Source of the DNA: Chitinophagaceae bacterium
GTDB lineage: Bacteria; Bacteroidota; Bacteroidia; Chitinophagales; Chitinophagaceae
DNA: 64,000 nucleotides
Direction: 5' to 3'
Assembly (NCBI GenBank): GCA_017307755.1
Contig: JAFKGQ010000019.1
Location: 67,001-131,000 of the forward strand
Within the stretch, counting starts at the first letter, position 1, and each line of letters begins with the position of its first letter. Made by a program: the position numbers and the translations under genes. Positions 36,490 to 44,089 of the stretch are shown here, piece by piece. A model generated the notes under the pieces. That model worked only from the letters and a program-made list of their open reading frames with translations. It was not told the DNA's origin and made no database searches.

Positions 36490-37529
36490 ATTTCTGTCAG
36501 GAGGGTAGATGTCTTTGCCGCAGACAACACCAGCATTGCATTCTCCTCCACCCGTCCATCCTGCACCGGCACCTGAACGATCCGTCCCGCATCCCGGCCC
36601 CTCAATCCTGTGCGATAGGTCTTATCATAGTACACCAGCACTTCACGGATAAAATCCTCCATCCTTCCTTCCCGGATGGCCCCTACAGCCCGTTTTGTCT
36701 GTTCGGGTCCCAGTCTCTTGCGTATACGCTCCGTACTTTCCTCCAAAAAATCCCGGTCCAGCGTACCATATTCCTGCACAAGGGTCTTTACCCGCACTTC
36801 TAACGGGGCCTGTACATCAAACAACAGCGCCTCCTGCATCTTATTCCAGAACGTACGCGGTATTATTCTCTTTCCAATGGTCAGGCTTTCATCTTCCACC
36901 CATATTCTCCGGGTCCTATCGAGTCTATACAGCTGACCCGCAAGGTCATTCTCAAACTGTTCCTGTGAAGGCTGCACCAGACGGCCCAACGTACCATAGG
37001 TCGAACCCTGGTGCTGCGCCAGATCCTCCAGATCAATGACCTGTTCACCCCGGCGCCGCAGCTCGTGCAGGATCTTTGTCTTTCCCGAACCCGTCATACC
37101 TCCCACCACGGACAATGGCCACGTCTTTTCAAACTGATCTAACACCCAGCGCCGGTAACGCTTATAACCTCCTTCCACCAGGTGTACCTGGAACCCATAC
37201 AGGTCAAGCGCCCAGGCCATAGCCCCACTTCTCATACCTCCCCGCCAGCAATGTACCGCGATCTTCTTGTCCGGCGCTTTCTCCAATGCCATCCGGATAA
37301 ACCCGGACCATTTTGGCCCGGCCAGATCAAAACCCAGGAGGATTGCGGCCTCCCGGCTCTCCTGTTTATAGGTGGTCCCCACCTTCACCCTCTCCTCATT
37401 ACTAAACAATGGCAGACAAAAAGCACCCGGCATATGTCCTTGCGCAAACTCCGCCGGCGTACGCACGTCCGCCATGGGTGGTCGGTCATGCATATCCATT
37501 AGATCATGTATGGTAATCCTGCGAATCAT
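36486..37529 (-). CDS. selU: tRNA 2-selenouridine synthase
   Basis: 347 residues; replaces sulfur by selenium in 2-thiouridine (or its geranylated form) at the wobble position of tRNAs for Lys, Glu and Gln. The rhodanese domain (1-130) has ADVRTPAEFAQGHMPGA and the active-site Cys94 in HCWRGGMRSG. A P-loop follows, GMTGSGKT at 144-151, with the family stretch DLEDLAQHQGSTYG. Full length for the family (also called MnmH or YbbB). It lies directly before selD with an ATGA overlap, so the two are co-translated. Its start is only 3 bp after the ancestral stop of the broken methyltransferase gene. Confidence 0.97.
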   Translation of the reverse strand: MIRRITIHDLMDMHDRPPMADVRTPAEFAQGHMPGAFCLPLFSNEERVKVGTTYKQESREAAILLGFDLAGPKWSGFIRMALEKAPDKKIAVHCWRGGMRSGAMAWALDLYGFQVHLVEGGYKRYRRWVLDQFEKTWPLSVVGGMTGSGKTKILHELRRRGEQVIDLEDLAQHQGSTYGTLGRLVQPSQEQFENDLAGQLYRLDRTRRIWVEDESLTIGKRIIPRTFWNKMQEALLFDVQAPLEVRVKTLVQEYGTLDRDFLEESTERIRKRLGPEQTKRAVGAIREGRMEDFIREVLVYYDKTYRTGLRGRDAGRIVQVPVQDGRVEENAMLVLSAAKTSTLLTEI

Positions 37530-37532
37530 TCT

Positions 37533-37649
37533 TTAAACAAAGATACGTCTCGCAATATAGAGACTGGTAACTATGTTGCGGGTGACGCCGTCACTGAAAT
37601 CCCTCCGGGCAATACGCCCCAGCTCAGCCAGGACAGCGTCCCTGTCCGC
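37533..37649 (-). pseudogene. Out-of-frame C-terminal remnant of the methyltransferase
   Basis: In the frame one base off from the methyltransferase ORF, the minus strand reads ADRDAVLAELGRIARRDF followed by SDGVTRNIVTSLYIARRIFV and a stop at 37533. This is the kind of C-terminus expected of the methyltransferase upstream, which itself ends in an unrelated 18-residue tail after ALRRTG. The junction lies within cggcggacagggacg. About 40 codons seem to be missing between the two parts, so an internal deletion changed the frame. Confidence 0.7.
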
Positions 37650-38278
37650 CGCAGTGCAGCTATGCGGGCCTCTGCGTCCAGCGCAAAATGCGGACGCCCT
37701 CCTTTACCTTCAGAAGGGCTTGACGGCCCTTCCAACAATATCTTTGTCGATTCATGGAAAGGGTCGGGGCGCCCCGTATCGCCGAATATATTCCAGACCA
37801 TTACCCACCAGCCACCCGGCCGGAGCAGTCCGGCTGCCTTTGTCAACGCCGGGTCTTCATTCAGCCAGTGAAAAGCAGTAGCGCTGACCCCAAGATCAAA
37901 ACGGCCTTCGTCCAGCATGGCGTCCTCAAACGTAGCTGTAACTATGGTAAGCTTCCTGTCCGGAATGGTTTCCCGGAGAAAATCCGCCAGCCGATGATCC
38001 GGCTCGATAGCTATCAGGGGATCTGCACCCAGTTCCAGCAATCGGCGAGTGGCGATACCGGTCCCTGCACCTATCTCGAATGTAGCCGTATTCCGTCTAA
38101 GACCGCAGCGATCTCTCAGTATCTCAAACACCCAGTCAGGATAAGCCGGTCTTGCAGCATGATATCCGGCAGGATCGGCGCCAAAAGCCTCACGACCAAA
38201 ATGCCGGCTGATCGAATTGCCATCGCTATCGATAAAATCCTTTTGAAGGTCAATTATGAGGATGCATTTATTTGCCAT
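37571..38278 (-). CDS. Class I SAM-dependent methyltransferase, frameshifted at the C-terminus (probable pseudogene)
   Basis: 235 residues from ATG 38278. The SAM-binding Rossmann core is intact: motif I FEIGAGTGIATRRL near residue 70, acidic IAIEPD after strand 2, FDLGVSATAFHWL and LLRPGGWWVMVW. After ALDAEARIAALRRTG the frame runs into a tail with no methyltransferase character, while the proper C-terminal sequence continues in another frame (37533-37649). The first 20 residues (MANKCILIIDLQKDF and following) look like the start of an isochorismatase-type hydrolase, and the family-like sequence begins only at SISRHFGREAFG. Both ends are thus abnormal, and the protein is probably not functional. 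Substrate unknown. Confidence 0.7.
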   Translation of the reverse strand: MANKCILIIDLQKDFIDSDGNSISRHFGREAFGADPAGYHAARPAYPDWVFEILRDRCGLRRNTATFEIGAGTGIATRRLLELGADPLIAIEPDHRLADFLRETIPDRKLTIVTATFEDAMLDEGRFDLGVSATAFHWLNEDPALTKAAGLLRPGGWWVMVWNIFGDTGRPDPFHESTKILLEGPSSPSEGKGGRPHFALDAEARIAALRRTGTLSWLSWGVLPGGISVTASPAT

Positions 38279-38330
38279 AATACAAGGAGAAAACTCCAAA
38301 ATTAACGCATAAGTTTTATTATCTAAATAC

Positions 38331-38338
38331 TACATTTA
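38331..38338 (+). promoter_or_regulatory. Possible -7 element for the DUF4253 lipoprotein gene
   Basis: TACATTTA matches seven of eight positions of TAnnTTTG and ends 7 bp before the ATG, in the 67-bp divergent region between the methyltransferase and the lipoprotein. The leader would be very short. Confidence 0.3.
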
Positions 38339-38345
38339 TCATCTT

Positions 38346-39050
38346 ATGAAGAAGGTTTTAACACTCATGACAGGCATATACGTATTTGTCTTCGGTTGTG
38401 TTTCGGGCCCCTCGCAGGCAGTGATAAAAAAATCCGGATTGACAATACAGGAGAGACATATCTGTGATTCTCTGGGCATCGACAGCAGCATCGTCTTAAA
38501 AATACGGGAATACACCGACTCCGGCGTCAGCCCATTCCCCGCCAACCTGGAGAACATACCACCAAAGGACAGTGCAGCTAATGAAGCCAAGGAGAAACTG
38601 CACGGTCTTTTGTTTAATTCTGCTCATGAATTTACCAATAACACCGTGAATAGCCTGTTTGACAAGCTCCATCGTATAGGTTATACCATATTCGTCTACG
38701 AAGACCATTTTGGCATGGGCGATAGGCCAGACCTTGTCGGCATCTTAAAAACCATCGATAAATACGAGATCCTCCGACGGATACAGACGGATGGGATCAA
38801 CTACCAAATAGACAACGACAGTCTGTTACATATCATCAAAAAATTCGATGAAAAATATTCCCTTCAACTGACCGGTGTGGGTAACGACTGGTGCGAATTC
38901 AAAGTTAATACACCGCACATAGACTGGTTACAGTTTGCCAAAGAGGCTTATAAGGTTTGCCCCGACATTGTCGACCAGGGAGCAGGGTCGGTGGAAAAAC
39001 TGGCGGATGAAATGAAAAGGACGGGGCGTCTCTATTTCTGGTGGGATTAG
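38346..39050 (+). CDS. DUF4253-domain lipoprotein
   Basis: 234 residues. A signal with lipobox VFGC (Cys18) predicts a lipid-anchored envelope protein. The C-terminal half fits DUF4253 (PF14062): an ILKTIDKYEILRRIQTDGIN stretch, LTGVGNDWCEFKVNTP, and the closing signature CPDIVDQGAGSVEKLADEM followed by LYFWWD. The function of the family is unknown. The N-terminal 110 residues show no recognisable domain. It stands alone between the methyltransferase (divergent) and mqo. The domain call rests on pattern memory and should be confirmed by a profile search. Confidence 0.7.
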   Translation: MKKVLTLMTGIYVFVFGCVSGPSQAVIKKSGLTIQERHICDSLGIDSSIVLKIREYTDSGVSPFPANLENIPPKDSAANEAKEKLHGLLFNSAHEFTNNTVNSLFDKLHRIGYTIFVYEDHFGMGDRPDLVGILKTIDKYEILRRIQTDGINYQIDNDSLLHIIKKFDEKYSLQLTGVGNDWCEFKVNTPHIDWLQFAKEAYKVCPDIVDQGAGSVEKLADEMKRTGRLYFWWD

Positions 39051-39063
39051 TTTGGCAATGTAT

Positions 39064-39071
39064 TAGCTTTG
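39064..39071 (+). promoter_or_regulatory. Likely -7 element for mqo
   Basis: TAGCTTTG fits TAnnTTTG exactly and lies 16 bp before the mqo ATG. A TTTG at 39051-39054 is too close to be the -33 partner. Confidence 0.4.
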
Positions 39072-39087
39072 GTATAAAACCGCATAT

Positions 39088-40578
39088 ATGGAACAGACTA
39101 TGCGTCCCGGCATCGTCCTTGTCGGCGCCGGGATCATGAGCGCAACGTTGGCTGTATTACTAAAAGAGCTGTCCCCTGACCTGAACGTTACGATCTTTGA
39201 GGTCCTGGACAGTCCCGCTCTGGAAAGCTCTAATGCCTGGAACAACGCCGGCACCGGACACGCTGCTCTCTGCGAGCTGAATTACACCCCGGAAAAGAGC
39301 GATGGCAGTATCGACGTCTCAAAAGCGTTGGAAGTAAATACTGAATTCGACCTTTCCCGTCAGTTCTGGTCCTACCTGGTGAAAAAAGGCGCTATCACCA
39401 ACCCGCAATCATTTATCCATTCTGTACCGCACTGCAGCTTTGTCACGGGAAAAGACAATGCCGGTTATCTAAAAAAGCGTTTCGAAGCTCTTACCGCTCA
39501 TCCTCATTACCAGGGAATGGAATATTCGACGGATAAGACACAGTTGAAAGAATGGTTCCCGCTGGTAATGGAGGGGCGTGATACTGACGAAGTAGTCGCA
39601 GCCACGCACATGAGAACAGGCACCGACGTAGATTATGGTGCGCTCACACAGCAATTGCTCCATATCTTCAGCGGTATGGAAGGAGCCTCCATACAATATT
39701 CGTCCAGGGTGCAGGACCTTCACAGGGAAGGTGATCTATGGAATTTACGGATCAGGGATGAAATAACGGGCGAGCATCGTCAAGTACCGGCTAAGTTTGT
39801 ATTCCTGGGGGCAGGCGGCGGATCGTTGCATTTGCTCCAAAAATCCCGTATCCCCGAAGCGCGTGGTTATGCGGGATTCCCCGTCAGTGGGATCTGGCTG
39901 CGCTGTGATAACCCGGAGATCGCCCGTCGTCATGACGCCAAGGTATATGGGAAGGCGGCGGTCGGCAGTCCGCCTATGTCCGTCCCTCATCTGGATACCC
40001 GTCATATCGAAGGAAACTTGTCGCTGCTGTTTGGGCCTTATGCAGGATTCTCCACAAAATTCCTGAAACATGGGTCATATCTGGATCTTTTTGGGTCCAT
40101 CGACCCGGATAATATCCTGCCGCTGTTGGCAGTGGGCCGGGATAATCTGGGGCTGGAAAAATATCTTATAGGTCAGGTATTCGAGTCTGACAGGGACAGG
40201 TTTGCCACGCTCCGGGAGTTCTTCCCCCAGGCGAAAGAAGAGGACTGGCGGCTGGAGACGGCGGGTCAGCGGGTACAGATCATAAAAAAAGACCCTCTCC
40301 ACGGTGGCATCCTGCAATTCGGTACGGAACTGGTGGGCGCTGCCGATCATAGTCTTATAGCGATGCTGGGCGCTTCTCCAGGTGCATCTACCGCAGTACA
40401 CATTATGGTACAGGTGATCGAACGATGTTTCGCCCAAAACCTACAGGATGGATGGGCCGGCAAACTCAAACAAATAATCCCCTCCCATGGCCAATCGCTC
40501 ATCGAAGATATCGCGCTTTGTCGCCGGGTGAGGGCCGATACTGCCGCCATCCTAAACCTTCAAAATATTTTGTCATGA
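39088..40578 (+). CDS. mqo: Malate:quinone oxidoreductase
   Basis: 496 residues, full length. This membrane-associated FAD enzyme oxidises malate to oxaloacetate and passes electrons to the quinone pool, an alternative or supplement to NAD malate dehydrogenase in the TCA cycle. The FAD dinucleotide-binding motif VGAGIMSATLA is at residues 12-22. Family signatures follow: SSNAWNNAGTGHAALCELNYTP, VNTEFDLSRQFWSYLV, FIHSVPHCSFV, MRTGTDVDYGALT, FLGAGGGSL, and the C-terminal GTELVGAADHSLIAMLGASPGAST. No signal peptide. Its stop overlaps the start of the cupin gene as ATGA, so the two are translationally coupled. Confidence 0.97.
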   Translation: MEQTMRPGIVLVGAGIMSATLAVLLKELSPDLNVTIFEVLDSPALESSNAWNNAGTGHAALCELNYTPEKSDGSIDVSKALEVNTEFDLSRQFWSYLVKKGAITNPQSFIHSVPHCSFVTGKDNAGYLKKRFEALTAHPHYQGMEYSTDKTQLKEWFPLVMEGRDTDEVVAATHMRTGTDVDYGALTQQLLHIFSGMEGASIQYSSRVQDLHREGDLWNLRIRDEITGEHRQVPAKFVFLGAGGGSLHLLQKSRIPEARGYAGFPVSGIWLRCDNPEIARRHDAKVYGKAAVGSPPMSVPHLDTRHIEGNLSLLFGPYAGFSTKFLKHGSYLDLFGSIDPDNILPLLAVGRDNLGLEKYLIGQVFESDRDRFATLREFFPQAKEEDWRLETAGQRVQIIKKDPLHGGILQFGTELVGAADHSLIAMLGASPGASTAVHIMVQVIERCFAQNLQDGWAGKLKQIIPSHGQSLIEDIALCRRVRADTAAILNLQNILS

Positions 40579-40937
40579 TCAGAGCTTATCTTCTTTACAC
40601 AGGCACGGATGGACATTCCCATGTCCATCCCGGCAGCATACAGGACGGGGGGCTTGCAGGTGCGAAATCCATTCTTTTTAAAGAGACTCCCGCTCATTCG
40701 GCATTCGACTGGCATAACGCCCCCATTCCCCAGTATGTGATCACTTTATCAGGTGTGCTGGAGTTTACCACCCATGGGGGCGAAAAATTCACGATCCACC
40801 CCGGCGAGATCCTGATCGCTACGGATACGGTTGGCTCGGGGCACCGGTGGCGGCTGATCGATGATCAGCCATGGAAAAGAGCTTACGTAGTATTTGAAGA
40901 GGGGACTGACATCCATTTTGTGCCGGATGCAACCTAA
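40575..40937 (+). CDS. Small cupin-domain protein
   Basis: 120 residues from ATG 40575, which overlaps the mqo stop as ATGA; the open frame runs further upstream inside mqo but has no better start. A single cupin barrel is visible: SHVHPGSIQDGG, FDWHNAPIPQYVITLSGVLEFTTHGGEKFTIHPGEILIATDT and the second motif GSGHRWRL. His ligands HNAPIPQY and GHRW could hold a metal. Cupins of this type bind or convert small acids; no substrate is indicated. Coupling to mqo suggests a role near organic-acid metabolism, which is inference only. Confidence 0.85.
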   Translation: MIRAYLLYTGTDGHSHVHPGSIQDGGLAGAKSILFKETPAHSAFDWHNAPIPQYVITLSGVLEFTTHGGEKFTIHPGEILIATDTVGSGHRWRLIDDQPWKRAYVVFEEGTDIHFVPDAT

Positions 40938-40950
40938 TATCTTACATTTG
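40917..40950 (+). promoter_or_regulatory. Promoter candidate for the trans-sulfuration enzyme gene
   Basis: TACATTTG at 40943-40950 fits TAnnTTTG, and TTTG at 40917-40920 lies 22 bp upstream as a -33 candidate, slightly wider than the usual spacing. The ATG follows at 40968. Confidence 0.45.
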
Positions 40951-40967
40951 TCTTTTGTTTAAACTTC

Positions 40968-42209
40968 ATGCGTATGAAGATCACTCCTGACTACCCGAGC
41001 ATGACCTCTCTTGCCATCCACGGCAATCACACAGAATACCCGGAACACGCACATCTGCTGCCCATTTTTGCTTCATCCACTTTTACCTTTGAGAGTGCTC
41101 AGCAGGGCATGGACCGCTTCTCAGGCAAAGAGTCTGGCTACATGTACTCCCGATTTGGAAACCCCACGGTCAGGATCGCTGAGCAGTTGGTGGCAGGACT
41201 GGAAGCTTTTGGTATCACCGGCGAGAAAGGGGAACCACTGGAATTAAAAGCATTGCTTCATGCCAGCGGACAGTCGGCAATGGCTACGATGCTCTTATCC
41301 AATCTCTCCTCAGGGGATACTATCCTATCCCACCCTTCTTTATATGGCGGTACACATGAGTTCATATATGGATTGCTGGGACGGTTTGGCATTCATTCAT
41401 TGCTCTCCGATCTCAGGGATCCGGTGCAATTGGAAGCGCTTATAAAAACGACACCACGGCTAAAACTGATCCATATCGAGTCCCCCGCCAATCCTACCAT
41501 GGGGTGTATCGATCTGGCGGCCGTCTGTGCAATCGCGGCCCGGCACGGGGTCAAAGTAACGGTGGACAATACATTTGCCACGCCTTACCTACAACAGCCT
41601 TTCCGTTATGGCGCCGACTTTGTCTTTCATTCGACTACAAAATTTCTGAATGGTCACGGCACCTCCATCGGAGGGGTGCTTATCGGAAAGGACATCGCCT
41701 TTATGAACTCCGTGGCATATGATACATACAAGCTGCTGGGGGCCAACAGCAATCCTTTTGATGCCTTCCTGCTTACCCAGGGAATAAAAACCCTGGGGTT
41801 GCGTATGGACAAGCATTGCGATAATGCGGAGCAGGTAGCCGCGTTCCTATCCGGTCACCAGGCAGTACAACAGGTGCATTACAACGGGCTGGAGGGGCAT
41901 GCAGACAGAGCCATCACCCAACAACAAATGCGGCGTGCGGGTGCGGTGCTGTCCTTTGAATTAAAAGGGGGCGTGAGGGCGGGAATGCAGTTTATCGACA
42001 AGTTACAGGTATGCACGAGGGCCGTGTCCGTAGGTACGGTGGACACGCTGATCTCCCACCCTGCCTCCATGTCTCATTCGGGCATGTCTCCCGCCGACAG
42101 ACTTAAATCCGGCATCAGCGACGGACTGATAAGGATGAGCGTGGGTATCGAGCCCATCCGGGATATTATCGACGACCTCAACCAGGCGATGGAAGGGCTT
42201 ATTTATTAA
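40968..42209 (+). CDS. Trans-sulfuration family PLP enzyme (cystathionine gamma-synthase / methionine gamma-lyase type)
   Basis: 413 residues of the Cys/Met metabolism PLP family. PLP lysine is Lys225 in HSTTKFLNGHG; Asp200 in VTVDNTFATPYLQ pairs with the pyridine nitrogen; YMYSRFGNPT (Tyr60, Arg62) contacts the phosphate of the neighbour subunit. The ESPANPT and SVGTVDTLISHPASMSH segments are typical. The sequence does not decide between cystathionine gamma-synthase, O-acetylhomoserine sulfhydrylase and gamma-lyase; the insertion ITGEKGEPLELKALLHASGQSAM near residue 85 is more like the lyase or sulfhydrylase branch. ATG codons at 40968 and 40974 are both usable. Confidence 0.9.
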   Translation: MRMKITPDYPSMTSLAIHGNHTEYPEHAHLLPIFASSTFTFESAQQGMDRFSGKESGYMYSRFGNPTVRIAEQLVAGLEAFGITGEKGEPLELKALLHASGQSAMATMLLSNLSSGDTILSHPSLYGGTHEFIYGLLGRFGIHSLLSDLRDPVQLEALIKTTPRLKLIHIESPANPTMGCIDLAAVCAIAARHGVKVTVDNTFATPYLQQPFRYGADFVFHSTTKFLNGHGTSIGGVLIGKDIAFMNSVAYDTYKLLGANSNPFDAFLLTQGIKTLGLRMDKHCDNAEQVAAFLSGHQAVQQVHYNGLEGHADRAITQQQMRRAGAVLSFELKGGVRAGMQFIDKLQVCTRAVSVGTVDTLISHPASMSHSGMSPADRLKSGISDGLIRMSVGIEPIRDIIDDLNQAMEGLIY

Positions 42210-42225
42210 TAATAAATATTCATAT

Positions 42226-42735
42226 ATGCAACAGGTGAAATGGTTTGAAAGAAGCTTTGACTTTTCCCGCACCCAGAATATCTTCCCTTCGATACTGGAG
42301 CGTTTAAGAGGCACCCCGGTGCGACTGGAAGAAAAATTCAGGTCGATCCCTTCAGCCCTGTTGTCGCGGCAGGTAGACGGCGCCTGGAGCATCAAGGAAA
42401 ACCTGGGTCATCTGAGCGACCTGGAACCATTGTGGCAACTACGGCTCGATGATATCATCACAGGCAAGACAGAGCTGAGCCCTACCGATCTTCAAAACAC
42501 CAGAACCACCATGGCAGGCCACAACGACGTGCCTGTGGACGAACTTTTGCGGCGTTTTAGACAGGTGAGGGAAAAGACAATTACGCTTCTGGAAACCATC
42601 GATGAAGCGACGGTATTCAAATCCGCCCTCCACCCCCGGCTAAAAACGCCCATGCGCACAATGGACCTCTTTCTATTTGTTGCCGACCATGATGATCATC
42701 ACCTGGCAAGGATCACGGAGTTGTCGAGACTATAA
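42226..42735 (+). CDS. DinB-family protein
   Basis: 169 residues, four-helix DinB-type bundle. Putative metal ligands are His in SIKENLGHLSDLE (near residue 60) and DHDDHHLARITEL near the C-terminus. Members of this superfamily are often nickel- or zinc-binding and act in stress or thiol chemistry, with few known substrates. The gene starts 16 bp after the PLP enzyme and is probably co-transcribed. It is only distantly similar to the DinB protein at 12.8 kb. Confidence 0.85.
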   Translation: MQQVKWFERSFDFSRTQNIFPSILERLRGTPVRLEEKFRSIPSALLSRQVDGAWSIKENLGHLSDLEPLWQLRLDDIITGKTELSPTDLQNTRTTMAGHNDVPVDELLRRFRQVREKTITLLETIDEATVFKSALHPRLKTPMRTMDLFLFVADHDDHHLARITELSRL

Positions 42736-42737
42736 CC

Positions 42738-44087
42738 CTACTTTTTGGCGGGATATTCTTCCAACTTCCTGTACAGCGTTGCGATGCCTATATTCAATAG
42801 TTTGGCTGCCTGTGCCTTGTTCCCTTTTGTATATTGCATGACCCTTTGTATATGCAGATGCTCAACGCTTGCCAGGTCGAATGCGGACACCGGCTTTGAT
42901 CGCAGGTGTGTGTATTGGATCTCCACCGGCAGATGCTCGATCGTCAGTTTGTCGCCATGGCAGACGATCAGTGAGCGTTCGATCACATTCTTCAACTCGC
43001 GGATATTGCCTCTCCAGTCATGATGCTGAAGATGTGTGATAAACCCCGGGGTCATTCCTTTTACATGCTGATAGGCATCTTTTGTCAAATTTTTCAGAAA
43101 ATGTTCGGCAAGTACGGGAATATCATCTTGTCTCTCTCTCAATGGCGGCAGCTGTATGGTAACAAGGTTCAGCCGGTAAAAAAGGTCTTCCCTGAATTTC
43201 CCGGTCAGGACCTCTTCCTGAAGATTCCGGTTAGTCGCCGAAATGATACGTATATTGACCTTTATCTGCCTGGTGTCACCCACTTTTATAAACTCACCCG
43301 TCTCCAGCAGACGCAGCAATTTTGCCTGCAGGTCCAGCGGCATCTCGCCGATCTCATCGAGGAATAACGTCCCTTCGTTGGCCTCCTCGATCAGCCCTTT
43401 TTTATCTTTGGTCGCACCTGTAAATGCGCCGCTCCGATAGCCAAACAGCTCGCTTTCCAGCAAGGAAGCAGAAAAAGCGCTGCAATTGAGTCCGAGAAAA
43501 GTTTTTTTGTTCCTTTTGCTGGCCGAATGAATAGCCTGGGCAAATACTTCCTTTCCTGTTCCCGTCTCACCCAGGAGCAGCACGGGCGCATCGGTGGGGG
43601 CAGCCATCTCCGCAAGGACCCTGGCCTCGGCAATAAGGGAAGATCCCCCGATGATGGAGGCAAAGCTGGCATATCGTTCCATCGTCTGTTTCTCCAGCTG
43701 CGCCACTCTCTTTTCCAGTTTGATCTTCTCCACTGCGCGGTATAACAGCGGCAGGATACGATCGTTATCCGTGGCCTTGGTGATATAGTCGAAGGCCCCG
43801 TTCTTGATAGCCCGTACGCTGTCGGGGATATTCCCATAGGCCGTAAGGACGATGACCTCGAGGAATGGCTGTACAGACTTCAACTGTCTGATAAGCCCCA
43901 CTCCGTCGCCATCCGGCAGCTTGACATCACAAAGCGCTACGTCTATATATTCACTCTCCAGGACCTTTACGGCTGACCTGCCATTGGGGGCTTCAAATAC
44001 AGTAAAGCCCTCCAGGGATATGACCCTTTTTAGTAACTGGCGGACATCGTTCTCGTCTTCTATCAGCAACACTTTTGCGATACTCAT
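42738..44087 (-). CDS. Sigma-54-dependent response regulator, NtrC/AtoC type
   Basis: 449 residues from ATG 44087; the longer frame to 44174 would overlap the kinase gene. The receiver has Asp54 in ALCDVKLPDGDG. The AAA+ domain has Walker A GETGTGKE, the sigma-54 contact loop GAFTGATKDKKG, Walker B GTLFLDEIGEM and the arginine finger region. A Fis-type helix-turn-helix closes the protein (KGNKAQAAKLLNIGIATLYRKLEEY). It activates sigma-54 promoters when phosphorylated. It starts 2 bp after the histidine kinase stop, so the two form a pair. Its place at the end of the kdp cluster suggests that it controls K+ uptake. Confidence 0.95.
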   Translation of the reverse strand: MSIAKVLLIEDENDVRQLLKRVISLEGFTVFEAPNGRSAVKVLESEYIDVALCDVKLPDGDGVGLIRQLKSVQPFLEVIVLTAYGNIPDSVRAIKNGAFDYITKATDNDRILPLLYRAVEKIKLEKRVAQLEKQTMERYASFASIIGGSSLIAEARVLAEMAAPTDAPVLLLGETGTGKEVFAQAIHSASKRNKKTFLGLNCSAFSASLLESELFGYRSGAFTGATKDKKGLIEEANEGTLFLDEIGEMPLDLQAKLLRLLETGEFIKVGDTRQIKVNIRIISATNRNLQEEVLTGKFREDLFYRLNLVTIQLPPLRERQDDIPVLAEHFLKNLTKDAYQHVKGMTPGFITHLQHHDWRGNIRELKNVIERSLIVCHGDKLTIEHLPVEIQYTHLRSKPVSAFDLASVEHLHIQRVMQYTKGNKAQAAKLLNIGIATLYRKLEEYPAKK

Positions 44088-44089
44088 AT

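Noticed and set aside
42003..42395. Minus-strand ORF of 130 codons between the PLP enzyme and DinB genes
   Set aside because: Overlaps both coding genes and has no recognisable features.
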